In this document: in pieces, positions 56,730 to 64,000 of the stretch
How positions within the stretch are numbered: the first letter of the stretch is position 1
Layout: every line of letters begins with the position of its first letter
The notes under the pieces: model-generated
Database searches by the model: none
The model's input: only the letters and a program-made list of their open reading frames with translations
What the model was told of the DNA's origin: nothing
Source of the DNA: Streptomyces sp. CB02366
GTDB lineage: Bacteria > Actinomycetota > Actinomycetes > Streptomycetales > Streptomycetaceae
Direction: 5' to 3'
NCBI RefSeq assembly: GCF_001905905.1
Contig: NZ_LIVT01000003.1
Location: forward strand, 697,001-761,000
DNA: 64,000 bases
Made by a program: the position numbers and the translations under genes

Positions 56730-57269
56730 TCACGGGTGCAACCTCTTCACCATGACCGCGTAAACCGGGGAGTCGGCGAAGGGCTGCTGCTCGCCCACCT
56801 TCTCGTAGCCCCACGTCTCGTACAGACCCTGAACCTTCGGGTGCGTCACGTCGACCAGGAGCACCGCAAGGTCTTCACCGCGTTCCTTCAGCAGGGCTTC
56901 GTGGAGCCGCTCCGAGATCCCCTGCCCCCGCCACTGCGGGCGCACCATGACTTCGGAGACGGCGTAGGTCGCGGTGTAGCCGTTGTTCGGCGCGAACGCC
57001 GTGGAACGCCACCACTCACGGCCCGGCTGGAGCGGGGCGCCGTACGCGAAGCCGGTCGGCTCGTCGCCGTCGAAGGCGACGACGCAGGTGAAGCCGTCCA
57101 TTCCCGACCAGTGATCGACGAACCACGGGAATCGCTGGTTGAACTCGTTGTCCATCGCGTCGGCGTAGGCGTCGGCGTGCACATCGATCAGCATCTGCTT
57201 GAAGCCCTCGGGGAGGCTTCCCTGTCCGTAGTGCCGCAGGTCGATCACCCTGGTCACGTTCGGCTCCAT
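56730..57269 (-). CDS. GNAT family N-acetyltransferase
   Basis: An acyl-CoA-dependent acetyltransferase of 179 residues. The acetyl-CoA loop is VRPQWRGQGISERLHEALL near 117-136 (R-x-x-G-x-G), preceded by the strand AVSEVMV and followed by LLVDVTHPKVQGLYETWGYEKVG. ATG 57269 overlaps the end of the XRE-TPR gene by 16 bp, so the two are cotranscribed. The substrate is unknown; it could serve regulation or self-resistance for the neighbouring cluster. Confidence 0.88.
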   Translation of the reverse strand: MEPNVTRVIDLRHYGQGSLPEGFKQMLIDVHADAYADAMDNEFNQRFPWFVDHWSGMDGFTCVVAFDGDEPTGFAYGAPLQPGREWWRSTAFAPNNGYTATYAVSEVMVRPQWRGQGISERLHEALLKERGEDLAVLLVDVTHPKVQGLYETWGYEKVGEQQPFADSPVYAVMVKRLHP

Positions 57270-58507
57270 TCATCTCGCATGCGGTCTGCCCAGTCGCGGG
57301 CGTACGTCGTCGACGGCGCCAGCCGGAACAGGTCTCGGTGGAAGTCTCCGATCAGGGTGCGCATGCGCCCCGGCAGTGGAGCGCCCTCCATGATCGTGAA
57401 GACGGTGCCCGCGGTCGCCGTAGCCTGTTCGGGCTCGCCCTGGCGGAGTTGCGCCAGGGCGAGCTGGCAGGTGGCCAGCGCGCGGTTGCGCTGGAACTCC
57501 GCCGGGATCTTGGCCAGGGACCGGTGAGCCATCGCCTCGGCTTCGGCGGGCTCCCCGTTGTGGTTGAGGATGATCGCCGCGAGGTGGTTGAGTTCCGCCG
57601 GCCCGTAGAACGCGGTCCACCGAGGACGCTCGTCCTCGGCCGCCTTCCGGTAGTTCTCCTGCGCTGCGCCCAAGGACCGGCGAGCGGCCCGCAGGTCTCC
57701 CAGCGACGAGTGGGCGAGCGCGAGGCGGACGCGGCCCATGGAGCCGAAGAACGGGTCTCGGCGGGCGGCTGGGGAGGCGTTGGCCGCCTGAGCTGCCGCG
57801 AGCTGTTCCGGCCAGTTCTTCCGCTGGTAGGCGAGCATGGCCATGTTGACCCACACGCGCATGGCCGTGGGCGGGTCCTGGGAGAGGCCGGCGAACGTGG
57901 ACGACTCGTGCAGGTACGTCCGGGCCTTGTCCAGGTCACGCAGATCGATGCACGACCAGGCGGCGACGGTGGTGAACTCGGCCGCGAGCGCGTACAAGGC
58001 ACGGCGTACACGTTCGCTGGCGTTCCGCTGCTGAAGCTCCAGCACCTTTGCGCGAGCTTCGAGGGCCGCGGTCGCCAGGGAGGCGTGCCCGCCTTGGCGG
58101 TCGTCGGCCTCCACGAGCAGGTTCATGCCGGCCGATGCTCGGGCCACGTCCGTCATGCCGACCGACCGACGTTGCTTGACCACGGGAACGACTGCGGCTG
58201 CCGTCCCGGTAGTGGAAGCGATGAAGTCGCGACGCCGCACGGGGCCCTCCGGGGGATGTTGCATGGAGCTGGGTGCGCTGAACCCTAAGTCCGCCACGGG
58301 GCAGCCGAACACACGCTCAAGTGCGGCGCAAGTGCGTCCGATTGGACGTCGGCTTGATCCGTTGAGCAGGTTGCGCACCGTCCGGGAGGAGATGTCGCCA
58401 GGCCGACCGGTGATCTCCTGCAGCGCGGCGTTCAGGCGTGCCGCCAACTCCTCCTGCGTCAGACCGAGTTGATCAAGTCGGTCCTGAAGAACGAGATTTC
58501 CTCCCAT
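57254..58507 (-). CDS. XRE regulator with TPR domain
   Basis: A 417-residue regulator. The helix-turn-helix spans residues 10-55 (GLTQEELAARLNAALQE, SSRTVRNLLNGSSRRP). A short RRDF segment follows, then TPR-like helices fill 150-400 (EQLAAAQAANASP, GDLRAARRSLGAAQENYRKAAE). It resembles the peptide- or ligand-sensing regulators of Streptomyces. Residue 74 is encoded by TTA (58286-58288), implying bldA control. It is divergent from the lanthipeptide operon and probably controls it. The ATG has no separate ribosome-binding site; the mRNA may be leaderless. Confidence 0.85.
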   Translation of the reverse strand: MGGNLVLQDRLDQLGLTQEELAARLNAALQEITGRPGDISSRTVRNLLNGSSRRPIGRTCAALERVFGCPVADLGFSAPSSMQHPPEGPVRRRDFIASTTGTAAAVVPVVKQRRSVGMTDVARASAGMNLLVEADDRQGGHASLATAALEARAKVLELQQRNASERVRRALYALAAEFTTVAAWSCIDLRDLDKARTYLHESSTFAGLSQDPPTAMRVWVNMAMLAYQRKNWPEQLAAAQAANASPAARRDPFFGSMGRVRLALAHSSLGDLRAARRSLGAAQENYRKAAEDERPRWTAFYGPAELNHLAAIILNHNGEPAEAEAMAHRSLAKIPAEFQRNRALATCQLALAQLRQGEPEQATATAGTVFTIMEGAPLPGRMRTLIGDFHRDLFRLAPSTTYARDWADRMRDEWSRT

Positions 58508-58738
58508 GCACCGAACGTAGCTCCACCGTCACGCTGACACCTAGAGCTCGGGTAATGGAAACGTAAAGTCTTCCGGTTGGTGGCGTGTACGGATCCGGGA
58601 CTCTTCCTGTTGCGCTGCGCTCGTCGCTCGTTGACTGGTCATCGGTCGCCAAGCCGGGTTCGGTGCGGCGGCACGGAGGAAAGCCCGGTGCTGCCTTGCT
58701 TGTCCGCACCGGGAACCCCAGCCGGAGGGAAAGACCTC
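58508..58738. promoter_or_regulatory. Divergent promoter region of the lanthipeptide cluster
   Basis: A 231-bp region between the XRE-TPR gene and the ATPase gene. It must hold promoters for both directions. An AT-richer patch near 58545-58580 (taatggaaacgtaaagtc) is the likeliest promoter. A ribosome-binding site (ggaggg, 58724-58729) precedes the ATPase GTG. Confidence 0.5.
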
Positions 58739-59170
58739 GTGACCATGACCGTCGCTCAACCGAATGCGATCGGCTCCCCGGGTTACGCCGCAGAGGTGCC
58801 CTGCGTACGTGAGTCCGTGAGCCTCGCCCGCGCTTTCATCTCCCAGGTGCTGGCGGTCTGGAGCATGGACGACGACGTGACCGGCTGGGGAAAGATCATC
58901 GTCACTGAACTGCTGGCCAACGCCGTCGAGCACACCGAGACCCCGGTGTCGCGCATCCACATCGAGCGACCGAGCAACGGTGCCGTCCGCATCGGAGTCT
59001 CCGACCGCTCGCACGACGCTCCCCATCTGAAAACGGCCGACCTGAACGCTGAGAGCGGCCGGGGTCTGAGTCTGGTCGCGGCGATGAGCGCCCGGTGGGG
59101 CTACGACACGCACCCGTGGGGCAAGGTCACCTGGGCTGTGGTCGAGACGCCGGCGGGGAGGGAGCAGTGA
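58739..59170 (+). CDS. Histidine-kinase-type ATP-binding regulatory protein
   Basis: A 143-residue protein of the anti-sigma/HATPase_c type. The N box is IIVTELLANAVEHTETP near 55-70, then IGVSDRSHDAPH and the G box SGRGLSLVAAMSARWGY. Such lone ATPase domains in Streptomyces act as anti-sigma-like partners or occur next to XRE regulators. GTG 58739 is preferred for its ribosome-binding site; ATG 58745 is also possible. The stop overlaps the next start by 4 bases. Confidence 0.85.
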   Translation: MTMTVAQPNAIGSPGYAAEVPCVRESVSLARAFISQVLAVWSMDDDVTGWGKIIVTELLANAVEHTETPVSRIHIERPSNGAVRIGVSDRSHDAPHLKTADLNAESGRGLSLVAAMSARWGYDTHPWGKVTWAVVETPAGREQ

Positions 59171-59586
59171 GCACGGCAGTGGCTCCGAAACCTCCAGCCC
59201 AGGAGTGGACGCCACCGCTCGACGCGGACGGTTTACGGCTCGTGCTGGAGCGGTTCCGGGCGTGGGAACCCCTCGACATCGAGGAGGTCTTCGACGACCT
59301 CGACGCGGCGATCGGCAGTCAGCCGCCACCTGTTGCAACGGCTGTCGCCCTACTCGGCCGCCTCCGCAGACGCCTGAAGCAGCTCAGCGACATCACGGTG
59401 GCTGACGACAGCTTCCCGCCCAGTGCTGAGATGACCCGCCTTGTCGAGCGAGGAGTTCCTCTGTTGGAGGAGCCCACTCCGGCTGGTTATCGGCAGGCCG
59501 TCGGACTCGCCCGCCGTCTCGCCTTCGTGACCGCTGACCTGATCGAAGTGTTGATCGAGGCTCGCTACATCAAGGAGATCGATTGA
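59167..59586 (+). CDS. DUF6415-like natural product biosynthesis protein
   Basis: A 139-residue, mainly helical protein (GLRLVLERFRAWEPLDIEEVF; VALLGRLRRRLKQLSDI; GYRQAVGLARRLAFVTADLIEVLI). It resembles small helical DUF6415 proteins found beside XRE/ATPase pairs in Streptomyces biosynthetic clusters; the assignment is from memory. GTG 59167 overlaps the ATPase stop (GTGA). Residue 23 is a TTA Leu codon (59233-59235). Function unknown. Confidence 0.6.
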   Translation: MSTAVAPKPPAQEWTPPLDADGLRLVLERFRAWEPLDIEEVFDDLDAAIGSQPPPVATAVALLGRLRRRLKQLSDITVADDSFPPSAEMTRLVERGVPLLEEPTPAGYRQAVGLARRLAFVTADLIEVLIEARYIKEID

Positions 59587-59804
59587 CGCACGCCCCTTGC
59601 CACCCGCGAGCCACCCAGCGGCCTGGTCGACACGAACCGGCCCGCCGGGCAGCCCTCCGGGAGCGTGGTCCTCCCAGCGCGCCGTCCAGCGCGACCCCGT
59701 CGGTCAGCCGACGAGAACCGAGCGCGTTCGCCACCGGCTTCCCCGGCCCATCCGGCACGCGACGCCGGCCTGCATCCCCCAATACGTACGACTGAAGGAA
59801 GTCC

Positions 59805-61040
59805 ATGACGAACACGACCGTCGAGCCCGACGAAGCGACCCGTCTCCGGAACAAGGTGGTGGACGAGTTGCGCGCAGGCGGCGACATCTCCTCCTCGGAG
59901 ATCGAAGCCGTCATGCGCAAGGTGCCTCGGCACGCGTTCATTCCCGACACCCCGCTGGACAAGGCGTACGACACGTACGCGGCAGTGATCACCAAGACGG
60001 ACGAGCACGGTGTGCAGCTCAGCTCCGTCTCCGCCCCGCAGATCCAGGCGATGATGCTGGAGCAGGCCCAGGTGAAGCCCGGCATGCGCGTGTTGGAGAT
60101 CGGTTCGGGCGGGCTGAACGCCGCCTACCTCGCCGAGCTCGTGGGTGAGCACGGCGAGGTCGTCACCGTGGACATCGACCCCGTAGTCACCGATCGGGCG
60201 CACCGGCTCCTGGACGAGCACGGCTATGACCGGGTACGCGTCCTTACCGCCGACGCCGCCGAGCCCATTCCGGAGCTCGGCGAGGTCGACGTCGTCATGG
60301 TGACTGCCGGAGCCTGGGACATCGCTCCGGCGTGGACCGCGCAGCTCAAGCAGGGCGGTCGGCTTGTGGTGCCGCTGCGGATGCGTGGCCTGACCCGGTC
60401 GGTCGCCTTCACCCAGATCCCGGGCGAACACGGTCCCTACCTGGAGAGCGTGTCGGCGCTCATCTGCGGGTTCGTCCCGATGCAGGGCTCGACAGCCCAC
60501 CGGGAAGAACTTCTTCTCGTCAACGGCACACCGGAGATCGGGCTGAAGTTCGACGACGGGCTACCGGCCGACCCGCACCGACTGGACAACGCCGTCACGT
60601 TCCCGCGCCACGAGCTGTGGACAGGCGTCGTCATCGGCCTTTCGGAACTCATCGACACCCTCCAGATGGCCATGGCCATCAGCCTGCCCGGCTTCTGCAC
60701 GATGGCCGTCGACGAGGACCTGGACACGGGCCTGGTCGCCCCCGTGAACAAGCGGTTCGCCCTCGCCGCCGTCGAGGACGACACCTTCGCCTACCTCGTC
60801 ACCCGCCGCACCGAGGACAACAAGCACATCGAATACGGCGTGCACGCCCTCGGCCCGAACGCGAAGCAGTTCGCCGACCAGGTCGCCGACGTGCTTCGCG
60901 ACTGGGAGGCCAGCCGGCGCGGGGGCCCCAGCCCGGTCATCCGGGTCTATCCGGCCAACACCTCTGATGACCAGATCCCGGCCGACCGGGTCATCGACAA
61001 GGTGCACAGCCGGGTCTCGCTCTCCTGGCCCTCGGCGTAA
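59805..61040 (+). CDS. FxLD-system methyltransferase (protein-isoaspartate-like)
   Basis: A 411-residue SAM-dependent methyltransferase. The N-terminal part is close to protein L-isoaspartate O-methyltransferases: LSSVSAPQIQAMMLEQ, then motif I VLEIGSGGLNAAYLAELVG near 100-118, VTVDIDPVV and QGGRLVVPLRM. A C-terminal extension of about 190 residues is specific to the lanthipeptide-associated form, which I recall as the FxLD-system methyltransferase. Homologues in other lanthipeptide clusters methylate an Asp and lead to aspartimide/isoaspartate. A good neighbour fit: the precursor gene starts 55 bp downstream. Confidence 0.85.
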   Translation: MTNTTVEPDEATRLRNKVVDELRAGGDISSSEIEAVMRKVPRHAFIPDTPLDKAYDTYAAVITKTDEHGVQLSSVSAPQIQAMMLEQAQVKPGMRVLEIGSGGLNAAYLAELVGEHGEVVTVDIDPVVTDRAHRLLDEHGYDRVRVLTADAAEPIPELGEVDVVMVTAGAWDIAPAWTAQLKQGGRLVVPLRMRGLTRSVAFTQIPGEHGPYLESVSALICGFVPMQGSTAHREELLLVNGTPEIGLKFDDGLPADPHRLDNAVTFPRHELWTGVVIGLSELIDTLQMAMAISLPGFCTMAVDEDLDTGLVAPVNKRFALAAVEDDTFAYLVTRRTEDNKHIEYGVHALGPNAKQFADQVADVLRDWEASRRGGPSPVIRVYPANTSDDQIPADRVIDKVHSRVSLSWPSA

Positions 61041-61095
61041 CGCCGGAAGCCAGGTTGTTCCACACCATCCGGACACCAAGAAGAAAGGCACGAAC

Positions 61096-61287
61096 ATGAC
61101 GAGCGCCACTCTGGCCCCTCCCGCCCCGCTGGCGGGCCTGGACGACGACTTCGCACCCCTGGACGTGAAGGTCGTCATCGCCGAGCACGCGTACGGCAAG
61201 CTCATGTGCTCCACGGGCGACGGCTGCGGCACCACCTGCGCGACCGGCGCCTCCGCCTGCGGCTCCTTCACGGAGGACCCGGCCTGA
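61096..61287 (+). CDS. FxLD-type lanthipeptide precursor
   Basis: A 63-residue peptide with leader MTSATLAPPAPLAGLDDD, then FAPLDVKVV at 19-27, a variant of the FNLD/FxLD box recognised by LanB enzymes. The core from about residue 36 is rich in modifiable residues: Cys 38, 44, 48, 55 and Ser/Thr 39, 40, 46, 47, 50, 53, 57, 59. TGDGCG at 40-45 holds an Asp-Gly pair, a natural aspartimide site. ATG 61096 follows agaaaggc. Leader cleavage cannot be set from sequence. Confidence 0.88.
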   Translation: MTSATLAPPAPLAGLDDDFAPLDVKVVIAEHAYGKLMCSTGDGCGTTCATGASACGSFTEDPA

Positions 61288-61302
61288 TCCAGGCCGTTCC
61301 TG

Positions 61303-61340
61303 CCGATGGGCCGAGCGAAGTGCTCCGCTCGGCCCATCGG
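61303..61340 (+). terminator. Hairpin between precursor and dehydratase genes
   Basis: CCGATGGGCCGAGCG (61303-61317) and CGCTCGGCCCATCGG (61326-61340) form a perfect 15-bp stem with an 8-base loop, between the precursor stop and the dehydratase start. It may act as a partial terminator or mRNA stabiliser to keep precursor in excess. Confidence 0.75.
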
Positions 61341-61371
61341 CTCCTCACCCGCCCCGTCAGACGGAGGGCCC

Positions 61372-64000
61372 ATGGTTTCCCGAGCAGTCGCCGACTACCG
61401 ATGGCAGGGCACCGCCATGCTGCGCGCCACCACCAGCCCCGGGCCGGCAGACATCCCCCGTACCCTCGACCTGGACAACGTGGCCGTCACTCGCGGGTGG
61501 CTGAACCGCGTCTGGGAATGCGATGGCTTCCGCGACGCGCTGGAGCTGGCCACCCCCGTCCTGTCCGACGCTATCGAAGCAGTCGTCCAAGGCCGGCAGT
61601 CCGAGCCCCGTCACGTCCGCCGCACTGCGGTGTCGACGGTCTCCTACCTCTTGCGGTGGCAACACCGGCCGACCCCGCTGGGCCTGTTCGCCGGCACCGC
61701 TCCGGTGACGGTCGGGCCCAGGGCAAGCGCGCGGTGGCGCGACAAGCACCGCGTGCTGATCCGGCCGGACTCCGAGTGGGTCACCGACATGGTCCTCCGG
61801 CTCCAGCGCATCCCCGCGTTACTGGCGCGGCTCCCGCTCGTCGCCAACAGCGCAGCCCGCACGCGGGGCGATCGGCTCGTGGCGCCGGGCCCGCCCTCCG
61901 ACGGGCACGCCGTCCTGCTGGCCCCGGTCGAGATATCCGTCCGCAATGCCCGGCCGGTGGCCGCCGCCATGGACGCCGCCTGCTCGCCCATCCCTTACGG
62001 CGCCTTGTACGGCCACCTGCGCGACAGCTTCCCCCAGGCCACACCGGAGCAGATCGACGCGCTTCTCACCAGCTTGGTCGAGCAGCAGTTCCTCATCACC
62101 AGCCTGTGGGCACCCATGACCACCGTGGACCCCCTCCAGCACCTGTGCCACGAACTGGAACAGCACGACGCGGACAGCATCCCTGACGTGCGGGACCTGG
62201 TCCACGAGCTGTACGCGCTGCGCGACGAGGTATCCGCCCACCAGCCGACACTCTCCGACATCAGCGTGAGCGCCCTCGCCACACGGATGCGCGCCCTCAC
62301 CGCGGTCACCCCGACACCGTTGCTCATTGACATCGCCCTCGACTGCGAGACCCAGCTCCCGCAGACCGTGATCGCGGAAGCGCAGGCAGCTGTGTCAGCC
62401 CTCTACCGGACCACCCCGCAGCCCTACGGTTATCAGCACTGGCGCGACTACCACCGCCGGTTCCGGGCCCGGTACGGCGTCGGCGCCCTGGTGCCGGTGA
62501 TGGAGCTGGTTGCCGACAGCGGCCTCGGGCTGCCCGCCGGATACATCGGCTCCGAACGCGGAGCCTCCCTGAAGGTGCGCACCGACCGCGACGAGCTGCT
62601 GCTCTCGCTGATGCAGCAAGTCCTCCTCGACGGCCGCGACGAACTGCGGCTGACGGACGACATGGTCCATGCCCTGGAGAAGGCCGCCGGAACGGACGAG
62701 CGGCTGTTCGTGCCCCGAGTGGAGGCCGCCTTCGAGATCCACGCCCCCAGCACCCGGGCGCTGTCCAGCGGCACGTTCGACCTCCTGCTCACGGCGGTGC
62801 CCCGCCCCGGCAGCAGCATGGCGGGCCGGTTCGCCCACGCCCTGCCGCCCGAGCACCAAGACGCCCTCGCCACCAGCTATCGCGGGGCACCGGACCGCCT
62901 CACGGCACAGCTCGTGTTCCCACCGCGTCGGCACCGCAACGAGAACGTCACCCGCACATCGCGACTCCTGCCGCACATCATCGAGCTGTCCGGGCCCCAG
63001 GAGCGCGACGAGACGGCGATCCGGCTCGACGACATCGCCGTCACCGCTGACCCTCGCAGTTTCCATCTCGTGCAGCTCTCCACCGGCCGGCCCATCGACG
63101 TGCGGGTCCTGCACGCCTTGGAAGGCGGAACCCAGACCCCGCCGCTGGCCCGGTTCCTGGCAGAGGTGGCCAACGGACGGTACGCCGCCTACAAGCCGTT
63201 CGACTTCGGTGCCGGTTCTCGGCTCCCGTACCTCCCACGGGTCCGCTACCGCCGCACCATCCTCACGCAGGCCCGATGGCTGCTGATGGCGGAAGACCTG
63301 CCCGCCCAGAAAGCCCCAAGGAAGGAGTGGGAGGACGCCTTCACTGCCTGGCGGGACCGGCTGCGGGTCCCGATGCAGGTCGCCGTCATCGAGTACGACC
63401 AGCGCCTCCCGCTCGACCTGTCCCATCCGGTCCACCTCCGGGTACTGCGCGCCCACCTCGACAACGCCCGGCGCGTGGAACTGCGCGAGGTACCGGACGC
63501 AGACGCCCACGGCTGGATCGGGCGGGCACACGAGATCTGGCTCTCGCTGGGCCGTTCCGAGCCGGACACCCCGTACGTGCCCCGGCCGCGCTCCACTACT
63601 TCGCCGGGCGCCCAGCGGCACTTGCCGGGCGGCGGCAACGTTCTTCACGCACAGCTCCACGCCCATCCGCGCCGCTACGACGAGATTCTGAGCCACCACG
63701 TCCCCCACCTGCTCGCCGCATTTGGGGAGGAGCCGCCGACTTGGTGGTTCACCCGCCACCGGGAGATGGCCCGGCCGGACGCCGGCCAGCACCTCGACCT
63801 CACCCTGCTCCTGTCGCCGGACTCGTACGGAGTCGGCGCACAGCACGTCCGCGCCTGGGCCGACAGCCTGCACGCGATGGGGCTCGCGTCCGGACTCGCC
63901 CTGGCCACGTACCAGCCGCAGACCGGACGCTTCGGCCACGGGCCGGCCATGGACGCCGCGCACCAGGTGTTCGCCGCGGACTCCGCCGCCACCCTTGCGC
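61372..64000 (+). CDS. Lantibiotic dehydratase (LanB), 3' end cut by the window
   Basis: A class I LanB-type enzyme that glutamylates and dehydrates Ser/Thr of the precursor. It opens at ATG 61372 (ggaggg upstream) and stays open for 876 codons to the window end. The N-terminal glutamylation domain includes RRTAVSTVSYLLRWQHRPTPLGLFAG near 85-110. PSTRALSSGTFDLLLTAVPRPGSSMAGRFAH lies near 460 and KPFDFGAGSRLPYLPRVRYRR near 606. The last 130 residues (LHAQLHAHPRRYDEIL, PTWWFTRHREMARPDAG) resemble the SpaB_C elimination domain, so it looks full-length. Leu150 is a TTA codon (61819-61821). Confidence 0.9.
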   Translation, partial: MVSRAVADYRWQGTAMLRATTSPGPADIPRTLDLDNVAVTRGWLNRVWECDGFRDALELATPVLSDAIEAVVQGRQSEPRHVRRTAVSTVSYLLRWQHRPTPLGLFAGTAPVTVGPRASARWRDKHRVLIRPDSEWVTDMVLRLQRIPALLARLPLVANSAARTRGDRLVAPGPPSDGHAVLLAPVEISVRNARPVAAAMDAACSPIPYGALYGHLRDSFPQATPEQIDALLTSLVEQQFLITSLWAPMTTVDPLQHLCHELEQHDADSIPDVRDLVHELYALRDEVSAHQPTLSDISVSALATRMRALTAVTPTPLLIDIALDCETQLPQTVIAEAQAAVSALYRTTPQPYGYQHWRDYHRRFRARYGVGALVPVMELVADSGLGLPAGYIGSERGASLKVRTDRDELLLSLMQQVLLDGRDELRLTDDMVHALEKAAGTDERLFVPRVEAAFEIHAPSTRALSSGTFDLLLTAVPRPGSSMAGRFAHALPPEHQDALATSYRGAPDRLTAQLVFPPRRHRNENVTRTSRLLPHIIELSGPQERDETAIRLDDIAVTADPRSFHLVQLSTGRPIDVRVLHALEGGTQTPPLARFLAEVANGRYAAYKPFDFGAGSRLPYLPRVRYRRTILTQARWLLMAEDLPAQKAPRKEWEDAFTAWRDRLRVPMQVAVIEYDQRLPLDLSHPVHLRVLRAHLDNARRVELREVPDADAHGWIGRAHEIWLSLGRSEPDTPYVPRPRSTTSPGAQRHLPGGGNVLHAQLHAHPRRYDEILSHHVPHLLAAFGEEPPTWWFTRHREMARPDAGQHLDLTLLLSPDSYGVGAQHVRAWADSLHAMGLASGLALATYQPQTGRFGHGPAMDAAHQVFAADSAATLA

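Larger units (their letters stand above)
57254..64000. other. FxLD-type class I lanthipeptide gene cluster (right end outside)
   Basis: An XRE-TPR regulator faces a co-directional run: ATPase, DUF6415-like, isoaspartate-type methyltransferase, precursor and LanB dehydratase. No cyclase (LanC), protease or exporter is seen before the window ends; they would be expected to the right. The grouping rests on overlapping starts, precursor motifs and LanB. Confidence 0.82.

Noticed and set aside
59587..59804. A second precursor peptide between the DUF6415-like and methyltransferase genes
   Set aside because: The short frames here lack an FxLD box and Cys/Ser/Thr-rich core.
54275..64000. A duplicate of the tRNA-Ser 3' end marking attR
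   Set aside because: Read through by eye without finding the T-arm/acceptor sequence; the boundary is left open rather than placed.

Overview
The window is a high-GC actinobacterial chromosome segment, almost certainly from a Streptomyces. It carries bldC (68 aa, MerR type), an Lsr2 nucleoid protein, valine dehydrogenase next to a DUF3073 protein, dispersed purine genes, GTG starts, ATGA/GTGA overlaps and TTA codons in accessory genes. Nothing was searched against a database; family names rest on motifs and remembered family features.

Core region, about 1-44,900. At the left edge is a DEAD-box RNA helicase cut by the window, then a proline-rich lipoprotein, two CrcB/Fluc fluoride channels and a small zincin-like protein. 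Next come a membrane metallophosphoesterase, tRNA-Glu/Asp/Phe, a thioredoxin-fold/CcdA redox pair and HrpA. A second identical tRNA-Asp, a DUF6274-like protein and bldC follow, then valine dehydrogenase and DUF3073. Purine genes are spread over some 23 kb as purM-purF, purS-purQ-purL, purC and purD, interleaved with unrelated genes. These include a sulfatase behind a cysteine-type leader peptide, a META lipoprotein, an ArsR/M23 pair, lsr2, tRNA-Gly genes and an ABC-2 exporter with a two-component system. dnaX and the SRP RNA (ffs) close the core.

Integrative element, from about 44,900. tRNA-Ser(GGA) at 44,819-44,903 is the likely attachment site. It is followed by a putative PD-(D/E)XK nuclease, tyrosine integrase, excisionase, an XRE regulator, a DUF3631 (Rep-like) protein, a DUF2637 membrane protein, a MobC-like protein and a relaxase. 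No FtsK/TraB translocase is seen, so it resembles a mobilizable element rather than a self-transmissible AICE. A repeated 9-mer plus a perfect 14-bp hairpin lies between the Rep-like and DUF2637 genes. The right attachment site was not found, so the element may run further right or past the window. A large unrecognised gene of visibly lower GC (54,614-56,533) follows.

Lanthipeptide region, about 56,700-64,000. A GNAT protein and an XRE-TPR regulator face a rightward operon: histidine-kinase-type ATPase, DUF6415-like protein, FxLD-type protein-isoaspartate-like methyltransferase, a 63-aa FxLD-like precursor with four core cysteines, and a LanB dehydratase running off the end. This is the most interesting system here: a class I-like lanthipeptide with a dedicated aspartate methyltransferase. 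Three of its genes carry a TTA codon (probable bldA control), and a perfect 15-bp hairpin separates precursor and dehydratase.
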